Source of the DNA: Spirochaetales bacterium
GTDB taxonomy: Bacteria > Spirochaetota > Spirochaetia > DSM-27196 > SKKC01
Assembly (NCBI GenBank): GCA_007126865.1
Contig: SLAN01000302.1
Span: forward strand, 1-6,910
DNA length: 6,910 bases
Reading direction: 5' to 3'
The notes beneath the pieces were generated by a model. The model was not told the origin of the DNA. It made no database searches and saw nothing but the letters and a program-made list of their open reading frames with translations. The translations under genes were made by a program, and so were the position numbers. Position 1 is the first letter of the stretch; each line of letters begins with the position of its first letter. Below, in pieces: positions 1 through 6,665 of this stretch.

Positions 1-780
1 CGGCACCACCACCGGGGTCAGAATCGATGACAGTCCGAGGATCAGCGTACCGTTTATCAGACACGAGCCGATCGCGTTTCCAATTGCAAGGTCGACCTGC
101 TTGCGGAATAGGGCCATCAGCGACGTGGCGACCTCCGGGAGCGACGTACCGACCGCCACGATCGTCAACCCAATCACCCGCTGCGGAACACCGAGGAGAT
201 CGGCAAGCGTGACCGCCGAATCGACGACGAGGCTTCCGCCGTAAAGCAGCATTGCCAGACCGCCGATTGTCGCCGAGATCGCCACGGCCGGCCTCAACCG
301 GAGGCGAGGCGGTTCTTCCACGATTTCCGGTGTTCTACGTCCCGAGACGATCGTGTAACCGAGAAAGGCCGCGAAACAAACCAGAAACACAACGCCGGCT
401 GCGAATCCGATTTCGCCGTTCAGTCCGAACGCGATCAGTGCGGCGGCACTGGCTACGCACATCGGAATCTCATAGCGCACCGTCGTGCTCCCGACCGCGA
501 GGCTGCGCACGAGGGCGGTAATTCCGAGAACCGCCAGAATGTTGAATATGTTGCTGCCGAGGATGTTTCCGAACGTGACGTCGGTCGCTCCGCGAATCGC
601 GGCAATCAGGTTCACCGCGATCTCCGGCGACGAGGTGCCGATCGAAACAACGGTCAGGCCGATCGTGAGCGCACGCACCCCGAGCCGGTGGGCGATAGAT
701 GCCGCCCCGTCGACGAGCAGATACGAGCCGACGACGAGCAGCGCAATGCCGGCTGCCAGGAGCGCGGCGGTGAGGGTCAC
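1..780 (-). CDS. CaCA-family sodium/calcium exchanger-like membrane protein, 3' end missing
   Basis: The first 260 residues are visible and the frame is open to the left edge; family members are about 310-330 residues, so roughly the last span or two is missing. These inner-membrane antiporters consist of two inverted halves with alpha repeats that bind the cations. The alpha-1 repeat is at about 38-90, with GLTVVSIGTSSPE (41-53) and GNILGSNIFN (71-80). The alpha-2 repeat is at about 203-252, with GLTIVAVGTSLPE (204-215 and following) and GNAIGSCLIN (234-243). The acidic residues E53 and E215, needed for cation binding in the family, are both present. A hydrophilic cytoplasmic loop (about 146-163) separates the halves. 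The GTG start is preferred because GGGGG lies six bases upstream and it gives the normal short N-terminus before the first span; it overlaps the previous stop as GTGA. The transported ion (Ca2+ with Na+, K+ or H+) cannot be decided from sequence. Confidence 0.93.
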   Translation of the reverse strand, partial: MTLTAALLAAGIALLVVGSYLLVDGAASIAHRLGVRALTIGLTVVSIGTSSPEIAVNLIAAIRGATDVTFGNILGSNIFNILAVLGITALVRSLAVGSTTVRYEIPMCVASAAALIAFGLNGEIGFAAGVVFLVCFAAFLGYTIVSGRRTPEIVEEPPRLRLRPAVAISATIGGLAMLLYGGSLVVDSAVTLADLLGVPQRVIGLTIVAVGTSLPEVATSLMALFRKQVDLAIGNAIGSCLINGTLILGLSSILTPVVVP

Positions 781-1520
781 CTCGATCCCCCGAGCGGTAT
801 CTCCACACCGGCGTTGAGCGTGAACACGTTCGCGTACAGGCGCGGCCACGCCGACGCCTCGAAGTAACCGGTCAGCGAACGCTCGTAATGGACGCCCGCG
901 AGCGCGGTAATCGCGCCGACGGGTATCCGTACCCCGACCTCCCCGGCGAGATGCAGCGCGACCGCGCGTTCGGCCGGAACGCGGCGGACGATCGAGATCT
1001 CATTCGACACATCTTCCCGGACAAAACGGGAAAACGGAAGGGACGCGATCGCGCCGACGGACACGTACGGCTCTACCGGTTCGAACGGAATCCGGATCTC
1101 CGCGTGCGCCCCCGGTCCTCCGCTCCACCATCGCAACGAGCCCTCGTACTCGTATATCTCGTCGTCGAAAGCGTCTTCTACGTACTCGAACCGCGAGCCG
1201 GCCCTCAGTGTTGAAAACGAGACTCGTGCCGCAAGCCACGGGAGAAAGCGGTAACCGACGTGAAGTGCCGCACGCCCCCCGAACGCTGCCTGCTCCTCAG
1301 CGTCGTCGAAGGCGAGATCGTCTCTCCAGTCGGCTCCGCTGAGAACGGACACTCCGGCGCCGGCGCTTGCTCCGAATCGCCATTCGGCGTGTGCCGCCGG
1401 GGCGCACAACGCTATGAACAGCAGAGCAGCGAAAAGAGCGACTGCCGGAGCGGGGCCGGGGGAACCGGCATGAGTCAGATCGGTCGAGCGTTTCCCGGAA
1501 TGGCATCGCGATTGCTGCAT
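777..1520 (-). CDS. Exported protein, probable small outer-membrane beta-barrel
   Basis: A 247-residue protein. The N-terminus has an unusually long, weakly charged leader (residues 1-25), then a hydrophobic core (about 26-40) and a signal-peptidase-I-like site APAAHA at 40-45 before EWRFG. The mature part alternates short amphipathic strands with acidic turns: GASAGAGVSVL, AALHVGYRFLPWLAARVSFSTLRAGSRFEYV, AHAEIRIPFEPVEPYVSVGAIASL, VALHLAGEVGVRIPVGAITALAGVHYERSL and NVFTLNAGVEIPL. That pattern fits an eight-stranded OMP_b-brl/PorT-like barrel of about 200 residues. The protein ends in GGSR rather than the terminal aromatic residue common in proteobacterial barrels. The start is 10 nt after the zwf stop; AAGG overlapping that stop, eight bases ahead of the ATG, is a weak ribosome site. 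No better in-frame start is visible between it and the hydrophobic core. Its stop overlaps the exchanger start as GTGA. The barrel assignment is inference from strand pattern; ligand and role are unknown. Confidence 0.8.
   Translation of the reverse strand: MQQSRCHSGKRSTDLTHAGSPGPAPAVALFAALLFIALCAPAAHAEWRFGASAGAGVSVLSGADWRDDLAFDDAEEQAAFGGRAALHVGYRFLPWLAARVSFSTLRAGSRFEYVEDAFDDEIYEYEGSLRWWSGGPGAHAEIRIPFEPVEPYVSVGAIASLPFSRFVREDVSNEISIVRRVPAERAVALHLAGEVGVRIPVGAITALAGVHYERSLTGYFEASAWPRLYANVFTLNAGVEIPLGGSR
787..791 (-). promoter_or_regulatory. Ribosome binding site that decides the GTG start of the exchanger
   Basis: GGGGG on the minus strand, six bases before the GTG at 780, within the last codons of the barrel-like gene. 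It supports a GTG start in the GTGA overlap. Confidence 0.55.
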
Positions 1521-1530
1521 GATGAGGCCC

Positions 1531-3069
1531 TTAGTCGGTGATCTCGATACAACCCTCCTCGCCGCCGGCCTCGAGGCAGCCGAGCTGCCACCGGTGGCCG
1601 GATCGCGCGAGAAGATCGTCTGCTTCGGGCGGCCCCCAACTGCCGCGGTCGTAGTAGGTGAGCGGCAGCGGACGTTCTTCCTCCGGAAGGGACTCGGCGT
1701 CCGATGATTCCCACCGTTTCAGAATCGGATCGATAATGTCCCAGGAGGATCGGATACCGTCGCTGCGTGCGAAGAGGGAAGCATCACCGTTGATCGCATC
1801 GAGCAGAAGCCGTTCATATGCGTCGGGAATCGGATTATCGGGAAATGCCCGCCGATAATCGAAGCTCATATCGACCGAGCGCGAGGCGCCCCCGCCGTCC
1901 GGTATTTTCACCTGGTACTTCACATGAGTCCCTTCGCGGGGCTGAATACAGATGGATATCGTATTCGGCGTATAGCCCTCCGCCGCATCGAGATTGAAAA
2001 GGTTACCCGGCGGCGCTTGAAAACGGACAATGATCTCGCTCGTCTTGCTGCACAGCGCCTTGCCGGAGCGCAGGTAGAACGGAACTCCGTGCCAGCGCCA
2101 CGTATTCACGTAGAGTTTCATCGCTGCGTACGTCGGCGTCGTCGAGTCTGCGGCTACGCGGTCGGCGTCAACGTATCCGCGGTACTGCGCTCTCACAGCG
2201 TTTTTCGGGTTCACCGCCTGCACCGCACTGAGTACCTTTGCCTTCTCATTGCGAATATCGTCCGCTTTCAGCGAGGCGGGCGGTTCCATCGCCGTCAGGG
2301 CGAGCAACTGAAGCAGGTGATTCTGAAACATGTCGCGCAGAACACCCGAGGAGTCGTAGTATCCTGCACGGGTGCCCACATCGACGGTTTCTGCTACGGT
2401 TATCTGAACGTTCTCTACATAGCGCCTGTTCCAGATCGGCTCGAATATCGTGTTTGCGAATCGAAGAAAGAGCAGGTTCTGCGCGGTTTCTTTGCCGAGA
2501 TAGTGGTCGATACGGAATACCTGGTGCTCGGCAAATGCCGAATGAACGACGTCGTCGAGCTCGCGAGCCGACGCGCCGTCACGCCCGAACGGCTTCTCGA
2601 TCACGATTCGCCGCTCGGCATTTTCCTCGCCGGTCATCCCGTGTGCGTGGAGCTCGGTGCAGATCGTGGTGTAGAGCTCAGGCATGGTCGCGAGATAGTA
2701 GAGCCGCGCCTCGTCGCCGCGTTCCACCTCGTCGAGATAGCGCGCGAGAGAACCGAACGCTTCCGGAGAGTCGAGATCGCCCCTGTGGTAGTGCAGAAGC
2801 TTCGAAAACTCCCGCCAGGTCCTGTCGGAGAAGGTCTCTTTCGAGAATTCGACGATACCGCTTTTCGCCTGCTCGATGAAGTAGTCGTCACTCCAATCAC
2901 GACGCGCAAAGCCGATCACCCGTTCGAGGTGGTTCAGTCGGCCCTTGCGGAAGTTGTTGTAAAGCGCGGGCATCAGTTTTCGACGGGTGAGATCGCCGGT
3001 TGCGCCGAAAATCACGACGCTCACCGCGGACGGTTCGTCACGATCGGTGGTTTCAGGATTCAGACTCAT
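1531..3069 (-). CDS. zwf: Glucose-6-phosphate 1-dehydrogenase
   Basis: A complete 512-residue protein, slightly longer than the 491 residues of E. coli Zwf. It oxidises glucose 6-phosphate to 6-phosphogluconolactone with NADP+ (or NAD+), the first step of the oxidative pentose phosphate pathway in the cytoplasm. The nucleotide-binding [11 protein letters not shown] is at residues 22-32, EKPFG at 158-162, and the substrate-site signature RIDHYLGKE at 186-194, with D188, H189 and K193. The FQNHLLQLL block carries H251, corresponding to the catalytic base histidine of the family. RSGKAL at 334-339 and the C-terminal SWDIIDPIL and YDRGSWGP blocks are also present. The ATG at 3069 has GAGGT five bases upstream, and the first in-frame alternative Met (33) falls after the dinucleotide motif. 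The start lies 17 nt inside the end of the lipoprotein gene. No pgl, gnd or opcA partner is in the window. Cofactor preference cannot be read with confidence from the sequence. Confidence 0.99.
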   Translation of the reverse strand: MSLNPETTDRDEPSAVSVVIFGATGDLTRRKLMPALYNNFRKGRLNHLERVIGFARRDWSDDYFIEQAKSGIVEFSKETFSDRTWREFSKLLHYHRGDLDSPEAFGSLARYLDEVERGDEARLYYLATMPELYTTICTELHAHGMTGEENAERRIVIEKPFGRDGASARELDDVVHSAFAEHQVFRIDHYLGKETAQNLLFLRFANTIFEPIWNRRYVENVQITVAETVDVGTRAGYYDSSGVLRDMFQNHLLQLLALTAMEPPASLKADDIRNEKAKVLSAVQAVNPKNAVRAQYRGYVDADRVAADSTTPTYAAMKLYVNTWRWHGVPFYLRSGKALCSKTSEIIVRFQAPPGNLFNLDAAEGYTPNTISICIQPREGTHVKYQVKIPDGGGASRSVDMSFDYRRAFPDNPIPDAYERLLLDAINGDASLFARSDGIRSSWDIIDPILKRWESSDAESLPEEERPLPLTYYDRGSWGPPEADDLLARSGHRWQLGCLEAGGEEGCIEITD

Positions 3070-4180
3070 GTTCTACCTCATATTCTATCGCTTCGAGGAG
3101 TATGGGCGCGACCGTCGTCACTCGATTGTAGAGTCGCTCTCCGATCTGCTCGCGATGCTCCGCGAGCTCCGACAGTGCGGCGAGACGTCCCTCGGCGGCT
3201 TCGAGGTTATTCCGGTACAGTTCGTAGAGAAACGAAGCGAATCCTGCCTCGACTCGGAGCCACGGCTCTTCCGACTCATCGGAGAAGACCGGGAGAACGA
3301 GCCGCGGTACGATTGAAATGTTGAACGCCGGCGACAGTCGATCGAGAATGCGATACGCAAGCCGAACGCGTTCGCGGGACACCTGCGGGAGCGGCCGGAA
3401 ATCGTGCCGGCGGACATCGAATCTCTCGAGCAGCATCTCGCCCGCCTCGTCCTCCTCCGGAATCCGCTGCTCAGGGTTGCTCCCACCGGCTTCCCTCGCG
3501 TACGGCCCGTCGACCGCCGCCCGGCTCATCGCGGTGGAACGAGCGGTAGTGACCGGAACCACGGTGGCCTCGACATTCCGCACCGAGCCTGTCGCATCGA
3601 CCGGATAGATCCAGGAGATGTTCACCGCCATATCGACGAACCGCCCCTCTGCGTGCGTCGCCACACCGTTCATCCCGGCGAGCGCACTCGACTGATAGAG
3701 CAAGGTGTGTACCGCTTCATCGGTGTTGGCGCCGTCGCGAGGCGATTCGGCAATCCCGATCAGTATGTAGAGCGGCTCACCCGACCGGAAAAACTCTCCG
3801 ATGACAACGGCGCGGAACGTGCCGTCCGGCCCGGTCGGCATCTCCTCGAACAGCGCGTCGTACAGGTCGCGACGCTGTTCGCTCGTCATGGCACCGGCCA
3901 ACTCGAATGCTTCGAGCATCGATGCGAAGATCGTCGCACGCGCATACGCCGTCAGCTCGAGCGGGGTATCGGTGTCGAACCCTCCGGACCGGATAACACC
4001 GACATCGTATCGACCGAGCCCACTCGGATCGAAAACCCCCTCTGCCTCCTCGCGGGTAACCTCACGGTCATCGTCGGGACGTTCATACGTGACCTCCCGA
4101 GGCGGTTCGGGGCGTGGCCGCAGCGCAGCACAGCCTACCAACAGCGGAAAGAGGCACACGATGATGGTAAGCTGTCTCAT
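3053..4180 (-). CDS. Unrecognised lipoprotein
   Basis: A 375-residue protein with a lipoprotein signal peptide: MRQ, a hydrophobic core, then the lipobox LVGC at residues 14-17, predicting lipidation at Cys17 after signal peptidase II cleavage. The frame stays open upstream to an ATG at 4627, but that extension runs antisense-like through fxsA in another frame and would bury the signal peptide, so I reject it. The segment after Cys17 is a Pro/Arg/Glu-rich linker (about 18-50). Next comes a mixed helix/strand region (about 60-215) with runs such as [11 protein letters not shown] and [11 protein letters not shown], then an acidic low-complexity linker (about 225-250). The C-terminal third looks mostly helical, notably about 315-352. 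I recognise no family. It starts within the fxsA stop (ATGA), with no clear ribosome site of its own, and its end overlaps the zwf start by 17 nt, so its translation is probably tied to both neighbours. An envelope location is inferred from the lipobox; inner versus outer membrane is unclear. Confidence 0.87.
   Translation of the reverse strand: MRQLTIIVCLFPLLVGCAALRPRPEPPREVTYERPDDDREVTREEAEGVFDPSGLGRYDVGVIRSGGFDTDTPLELTAYARATIFASMLEAFELAGAMTSEQRRDLYDALFEEMPTGPDGTFRAVVIGEFFRSGEPLYILIGIAESPRDGANTDEAVHTLLYQSSALAGMNGVATHAEGRFVDMAVNISWIYPVDATGSVRNVEATVVPVTTARSTAMSRAAVDGPYAREAGGSNPEQRIPEEDEAGEMLLERFDVRRHDFRPLPQVSRERVRLAYRILDRLSPAFNISIVPRLVLPVFSDESEEPWLRVEAGFASFLYELYRNNLEAAEGRLAALSELAEHREQIGERLYNRVTTVAPILLEAIEYEVEHESES
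3075..3079 (-). promoter_or_regulatory. Ribosome binding site of zwf
   Basis: GAGGT on the minus strand, five bases before the zwf ATG. It lies inside the final codons of the upstream lipoprotein gene, so zwf has its own ribosome site despite the 17-nt overlap. Confidence 0.65.
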
Positions 4181-4611
4181 GACTCGTCGGACTTGGGCCC
4201 CACCGTGTAGTCGGTATAGATCGTCTCGGTACGTACGGTATCGGAGCGGAGGTTCATGGCGCGGAATCGCCTTTTGAGGAACTCGCGGATCGGAGCACGC
4301 GTAAGCGGAATCAGCAGCAGAAACCCGAGGATATCGGTGATTACACCGGGCGTAAGCAGAGTAACACCCGATACCAACACGAGAACGGCATCGATAAGAT
4401 CGTTCGCGGGGAACCGCCCCGACTGCATCTCCCGGTTGATTCGGGCCCACACCGAGAATCCCTGACGCCTGGCGAGAGCGGCGCCGAGTGTGCCCGTCAA
4501 CACAACCAGGAGCACCGTCGGCAACGCTCCGATTGCCTGCCCGATCAATATCAGCAGGTAGAGCTCGACGAGCGGTACGAGGGTAAATAGCAGGAGCAGC
4601 TTCCCGAACAT
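4177..4611 (-). CDS. fxsA: FxsA family membrane protein
   Basis: A 144-residue protein with the clear FxsA layout. The first span (about residues 3-24) contains PLVELYLLILIG. The second (about 27-46) runs into the signature TGTLGAALARRQG (39-51). An amphipathic, positively charged stretch follows (52-68), then two hydrophobic segments (about 72-85 and 90-103) containing LLTPGVITDILGFLLLIP at 85-102. The tail from 108 on is charged and polar. E. coli FxsA is an inner-membrane protein known for relieving phage T7 exclusion by the F plasmid when overproduced; its normal role is not settled, so no more specific function is claimed. The ATG start fits the family N-terminus, but no Shine-Dalgarno sequence is visible in the 33 bases upstream, so initiation may be weak. 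Its TGA stop overlaps the ATG of the lipoprotein gene as ATGA, which suggests translational coupling. Confidence 0.93.
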   Translation of the reverse strand: MFGKLLLLFTLVPLVELYLLILIGQAIGALPTVLLVVLTGTLGAALARRQGFSVWARINREMQSGRFPANDLIDAVLVLVSGVTLLTPGVITDILGFLLLIPLTRAPIREFLKRRFRAMNLRSDTVRTETIYTDYTVGPKSDES

Positions 4612-4644
4612 ACCGCAAATGTAGCACAGAAGGGGGGCGATCGC

Positions 4645-5469
4645 CTACTCGAGTTCTTCGTCCGTGCAGAGGCGGGCCTCATGGTACCACGACAGCAGGA
4701 GTAGGAGACCGCCGCTTCGGACGACAGCCGCAACCACGCGGACCGTCTCGAGTAGAATCGGAGTCCCCGGGGCGATTCCCGTCGCCAGCGGCTCGAGCGC
4801 ATAGAACAGATGAGCGGCGAGTATCAGCAGAAAGACGTGGAAACGGCGTTCGCGAAACAGCATTCGCCCCCTGCGGAACGCATCCCGGACGCTCTCGTTG
4901 TGCTGGATAACCGCCTCGAGACCGGGCGCACCGGCGCTGCGTATAACGGCGACCACGAGCCCAACCACGATGGGCGCTACAAGACCGGAAAACAGCGCTT
5001 CACCGTCGACGCGGGTGGCCGGCAGTATCATCAATCCCAGCAGAAAGAGCGCGACGCCGGCTACCAACACGATAGCAAGCCATATACGACCCATGGCAAG
5101 GGCGAAGCGGACGAGACGGCGTGAGAGATCGGAGCGAGCCGCCGGCGGCGCAACCGCTATTGTCGAGGCTTCGTCGTCGGAGCGTGCGTGAACGAAGCGC
5201 GCGAAGCCGGCGCGCAGCGCAGTCGCGGTAATCAACCAGACGACCGCGGCGGCGAGCGCCTGCACTGCGAAGGCCCCCGCCGGCGGCGGCGGGACCGCGC
5301 CGCCGGCTCCGGGCAGCGGGACGAGGAGGGGATTCGGGAGAATCCACCAGCCTACCGTGACCACGGCAGTCAGGAGCGGGTTCGCACGAACGAATCGCGT
5401 GGCACGGTGCGCGATCCGTCGCCAGGAGAAGGTCGGCTCATAGAGTATCTCGTTCAACGTGTTCGCCAT
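4645..5469 (-). CDS. Unrecognised multi-pass inner-membrane protein
   Basis: A 274-residue protein that I do not recognise. A longer reading starting at 5538 is possible, but it would overlap the end of metK by 46 nt and add a polar, arginine/glutamate-rich stretch with no visible ribosome site. The ATG at 5469 has GGGAGAG six bases upstream and begins MANTLNEILYEPTFSWRRIA, so I chose it. Hydrophobic segments are visible at about residues 32-50, 67-88, 129-149, 160-178, 211-227 and 240-260, so about six membrane spans are possible. Between the first two is a proline/glycine-rich loop with four consecutive prolines (60-63). Between the second and third is an acidic to basic soluble loop (about 92-125). 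A charged segment at 190-210 (rich in Arg, with NESVRDAFRRGRMLFRERRF) precedes the fifth span. The overall look is that of Yip1-like or similar small integral membrane proteins, but I see no diagnostic motif. It sits 23 nt after metK and 33 nt before fxsA. Confidence 0.85.
   Translation of the reverse strand: MANTLNEILYEPTFSWRRIAHRATRFVRANPLLTAVVTVGWWILPNPLLVPLPGAGGAVPPPPAGAFAVQALAAAVVWLITATALRAGFARFVHARSDDEASTIAVAPPAARSDLSRRLVRFALAMGRIWLAIVLVAGVALFLLGLMILPATRVDGEALFSGLVAPIVVGLVVAVIRSAGAPGLEAVIQHNESVRDAFRRGRMLFRERRFHVFLLILAAHLFYALEPLATGIAPGTPILLETVRVVAAVVRSGGLLLLLSWYHEARLCTDEELE
5279..5307. repeat. Perfect 10-bp GC-only inverted repeat inside a coding region
   Basis: The arms GCCGGCGGCG (5279-5288) and CGCCGCCGGC (5298-5307) are exact reverse complements separated by 9 bases. 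They lie in the part of the membrane-protein gene that encodes its Gly/Ala/Pro-rich loop, around the four-proline run. There is no T-run after either arm, so it is not an intrinsic terminator. It could form a stable mRNA hairpin. The low-complexity codon composition (GCC, GGC, CCG, GCG) is a sufficient explanation without any function. Confidence 0.6.
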
Positions 5470-5475
5470 GCGCGG

Positions 5476-5482
5476 CTCTCCC
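5476..5482 (-). promoter_or_regulatory. Ribosome binding site that fixes the start of the multi-pass membrane protein
   Basis: GGGAGAG on the minus strand, six bases before the ATG at 5469 and inside the 23-nt gap after the metK stop. It favours this start over the in-frame ATG at 5538 inside metK. Confidence 0.7.
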
Positions 5483-5492
5483 GCTCGCGGCT

Positions 5493-6653
5493 CTATACGA
5501 GTTTCTTCAGTTCGTCGACCTTGTCCAGCTGTTCCCACGGAAACGCGTCGCGGCCGAAGTGCCCGTAGGCGGCGGTATGCAGATAGATGGGACGTTTCAG
5601 ATCGAGACTTCGGACAATACCGGCGGGAGTGAGATCGAACGTGCGTTCGACCGCCTGTTCGATCCGTTCCTCGGGAACCTCTCCGGTGCCGAAGGTCTCC
5701 ACCATTACACTGACCGGAAACGGCACACCGATCGCGTACGCGAGCTGCACCTCGCAGCGACGCGCGATTCCCGCGCCGACGATGTTCTTCGCGACATACC
5801 GCGCCATGTACGTGGCGGACCGGTCGACCTTGGTCGGGTCCTTTCCGCTGAACGCGCCGCCGCCGTGCCGGCCCATACCGCCGTATGTATCGACTATGAT
5901 CTTCCGTCCGGTGAGGCCGGTATCCCCGTGCGGACCTCCGATCACAAATCGGCCGGTCGGATTCACGTAGAACTTCGTCTGCGAGTCGAGCAACCCGGTC
6001 GGCTCGAGTATCGGCTTGATGAGCTTCCCGACGATCGTGCTCTTGATCTCATCGTACCCGACACCGTCATCATGTTGATGACTCACCACAACGGCATCGA
6101 TGCGTTTCGGGGTATTCCCTTCGTACTGCACCGTGACCTGACTCTTGCTGTCCGGTCGGAGCCATGCAATTTCACGCTTCTTGCGCATTTGCGCCGCGCG
6201 CATGAGCAGTTGATGAGCGTACATGATCGGCGCGGGCATGAGCTCCGGGGTCTCGTCGCAGGCGAAACCGAACATCATACCCTGGTCGCCGGCACCCTGT
6301 TCCCCCTGGAACGTTCCTCCGCCGCTCACCCCCTGGCTGATATCGGGGCTCTGAGCGTGGATGGTCGTCATGACGTTCATGCTCTCATAATCGAGACCGT
6401 ACTCCGGGCGGTCGTAACCAATCGTCCTGGCGACGTCGCGGGCAATTCCCTGAACGTCGACGTACGTTTCGGTGGTGATCTCGCCACCGACCATAACCAG
6501 GCCGGTCGTCGTGAATGTCTCGCATGCAACCCGACTCTCCGGATCGTCGCGGAGGCAGGCATCGAGTACCGCGTCGGAAATCTGATCGGCGATCTTGTCC
6601 GGATGCCCTTCACCGACCGATTCCGAAGTGAACAGGAACTTTCTATTTCTCAT
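5493..6653 (-). CDS. metK: S-adenosylmethionine synthetase (methionine adenosyltransferase)
   Basis: A complete 386-residue protein, close to the 384 residues of the E. coli enzyme. It converts methionine and ATP to S-adenosylmethionine, releasing phosphate and pyrophosphate, and acts in the cytoplasm as a homotetramer in the known family. The N-terminal ATP/methionine motif [10 protein letters not shown] is at residues 11-20. The two family signatures are present: [11 protein letters not shown] at 120-130 and the glycine-rich GGGAFSGKD loop at 264-272, with the K271/D272 pair intact. No key segment is missing. The ATG start is supported by GGGAGAG four bases upstream and by the usual short N-terminus before the [15 protein letters not shown] block. 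It follows gcvPB by 12 nt and precedes a membrane-protein gene by 23 nt. The 12-nt leader leaves no room for a SAM riboswitch directly in front of it, so any SAM feedback would have to act at the promoter of the whole transcript or on the enzyme. Confidence 0.99.
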   Translation of the reverse strand: MRNRKFLFTSESVGEGHPDKIADQISDAVLDACLRDDPESRVACETFTTTGLVMVGGEITTETYVDVQGIARDVARTIGYDRPEYGLDYESMNVMTTIHAQSPDISQGVSGGGTFQGEQGAGDQGMMFGFACDETPELMPAPIMYAHQLLMRAAQMRKKREIAWLRPDSKSQVTVQYEGNTPKRIDAVVVSHQHDDGVGYDEIKSTIVGKLIKPILEPTGLLDSQTKFYVNPTGRFVIGGPHGDTGLTGRKIIVDTYGGMGRHGGGAFSGKDPTKVDRSATYMARYVAKNIVGAGIARRCEVQLAYAIGVPFPVSVMVETFGTGEVPEERIEQAVERTFDLTPAGIVRSLDLKRPIYLHTAAYGHFGRDAFPWEQLDKVDELKKLV

Positions 6654-6655
6654 AT

Positions 6656-6662
6656 CTCTCCC
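6656..6662 (-). promoter_or_regulatory. Ribosome binding site of metK
   Basis: GGGAGAG on the minus strand lies two bases before the metK ATG, with its GGGAG core six bases before it. It sits entirely within the 12-nt gap after the gcvPB stop and supports the metK start. The same heptamer precedes the next gene downstream. Confidence 0.7.
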
Positions 6663-6665
6663 AAT

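Noticed and set aside
470..808. A 112-codon minus-strand frame within the exchanger region
   Set aside because: It lies out of frame with the exchanger, which shows both alpha repeats over the same bases. Its product is Arg-rich shadow sequence.
1924..3324. A 466-codon open frame on the plus strand, antisense to zwf and the lipoprotein gene end
   Set aside because: Its translation is arginine-rich and resembles no family. It covers a gene with all G6PD motifs on the other strand; long antisense frames are expected in GC-rich coding DNA.
3404..4210. A 268-codon plus-strand frame opposite the lipoprotein gene
   Set aside because: The translation is Arg/His-rich with no domain, while the minus-strand frame has a signal peptide, a lipobox and coupled neighbours.
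4181..4627. Possible 149-residue N-terminal extension of the lipoprotein, starting at 4627
   Set aside because: It lies over fxsA in another frame, has shadow-like composition, and would place the signal peptide and lipobox in mid-protein.
5470..5538. Possible 23-residue N-terminal extension of the membrane protein
   Set aside because: It overlaps the end of metK by 46 nt, is polar, and lacks a ribosome site, whereas the ATG at 5469 has GGGAGAG at good spacing.
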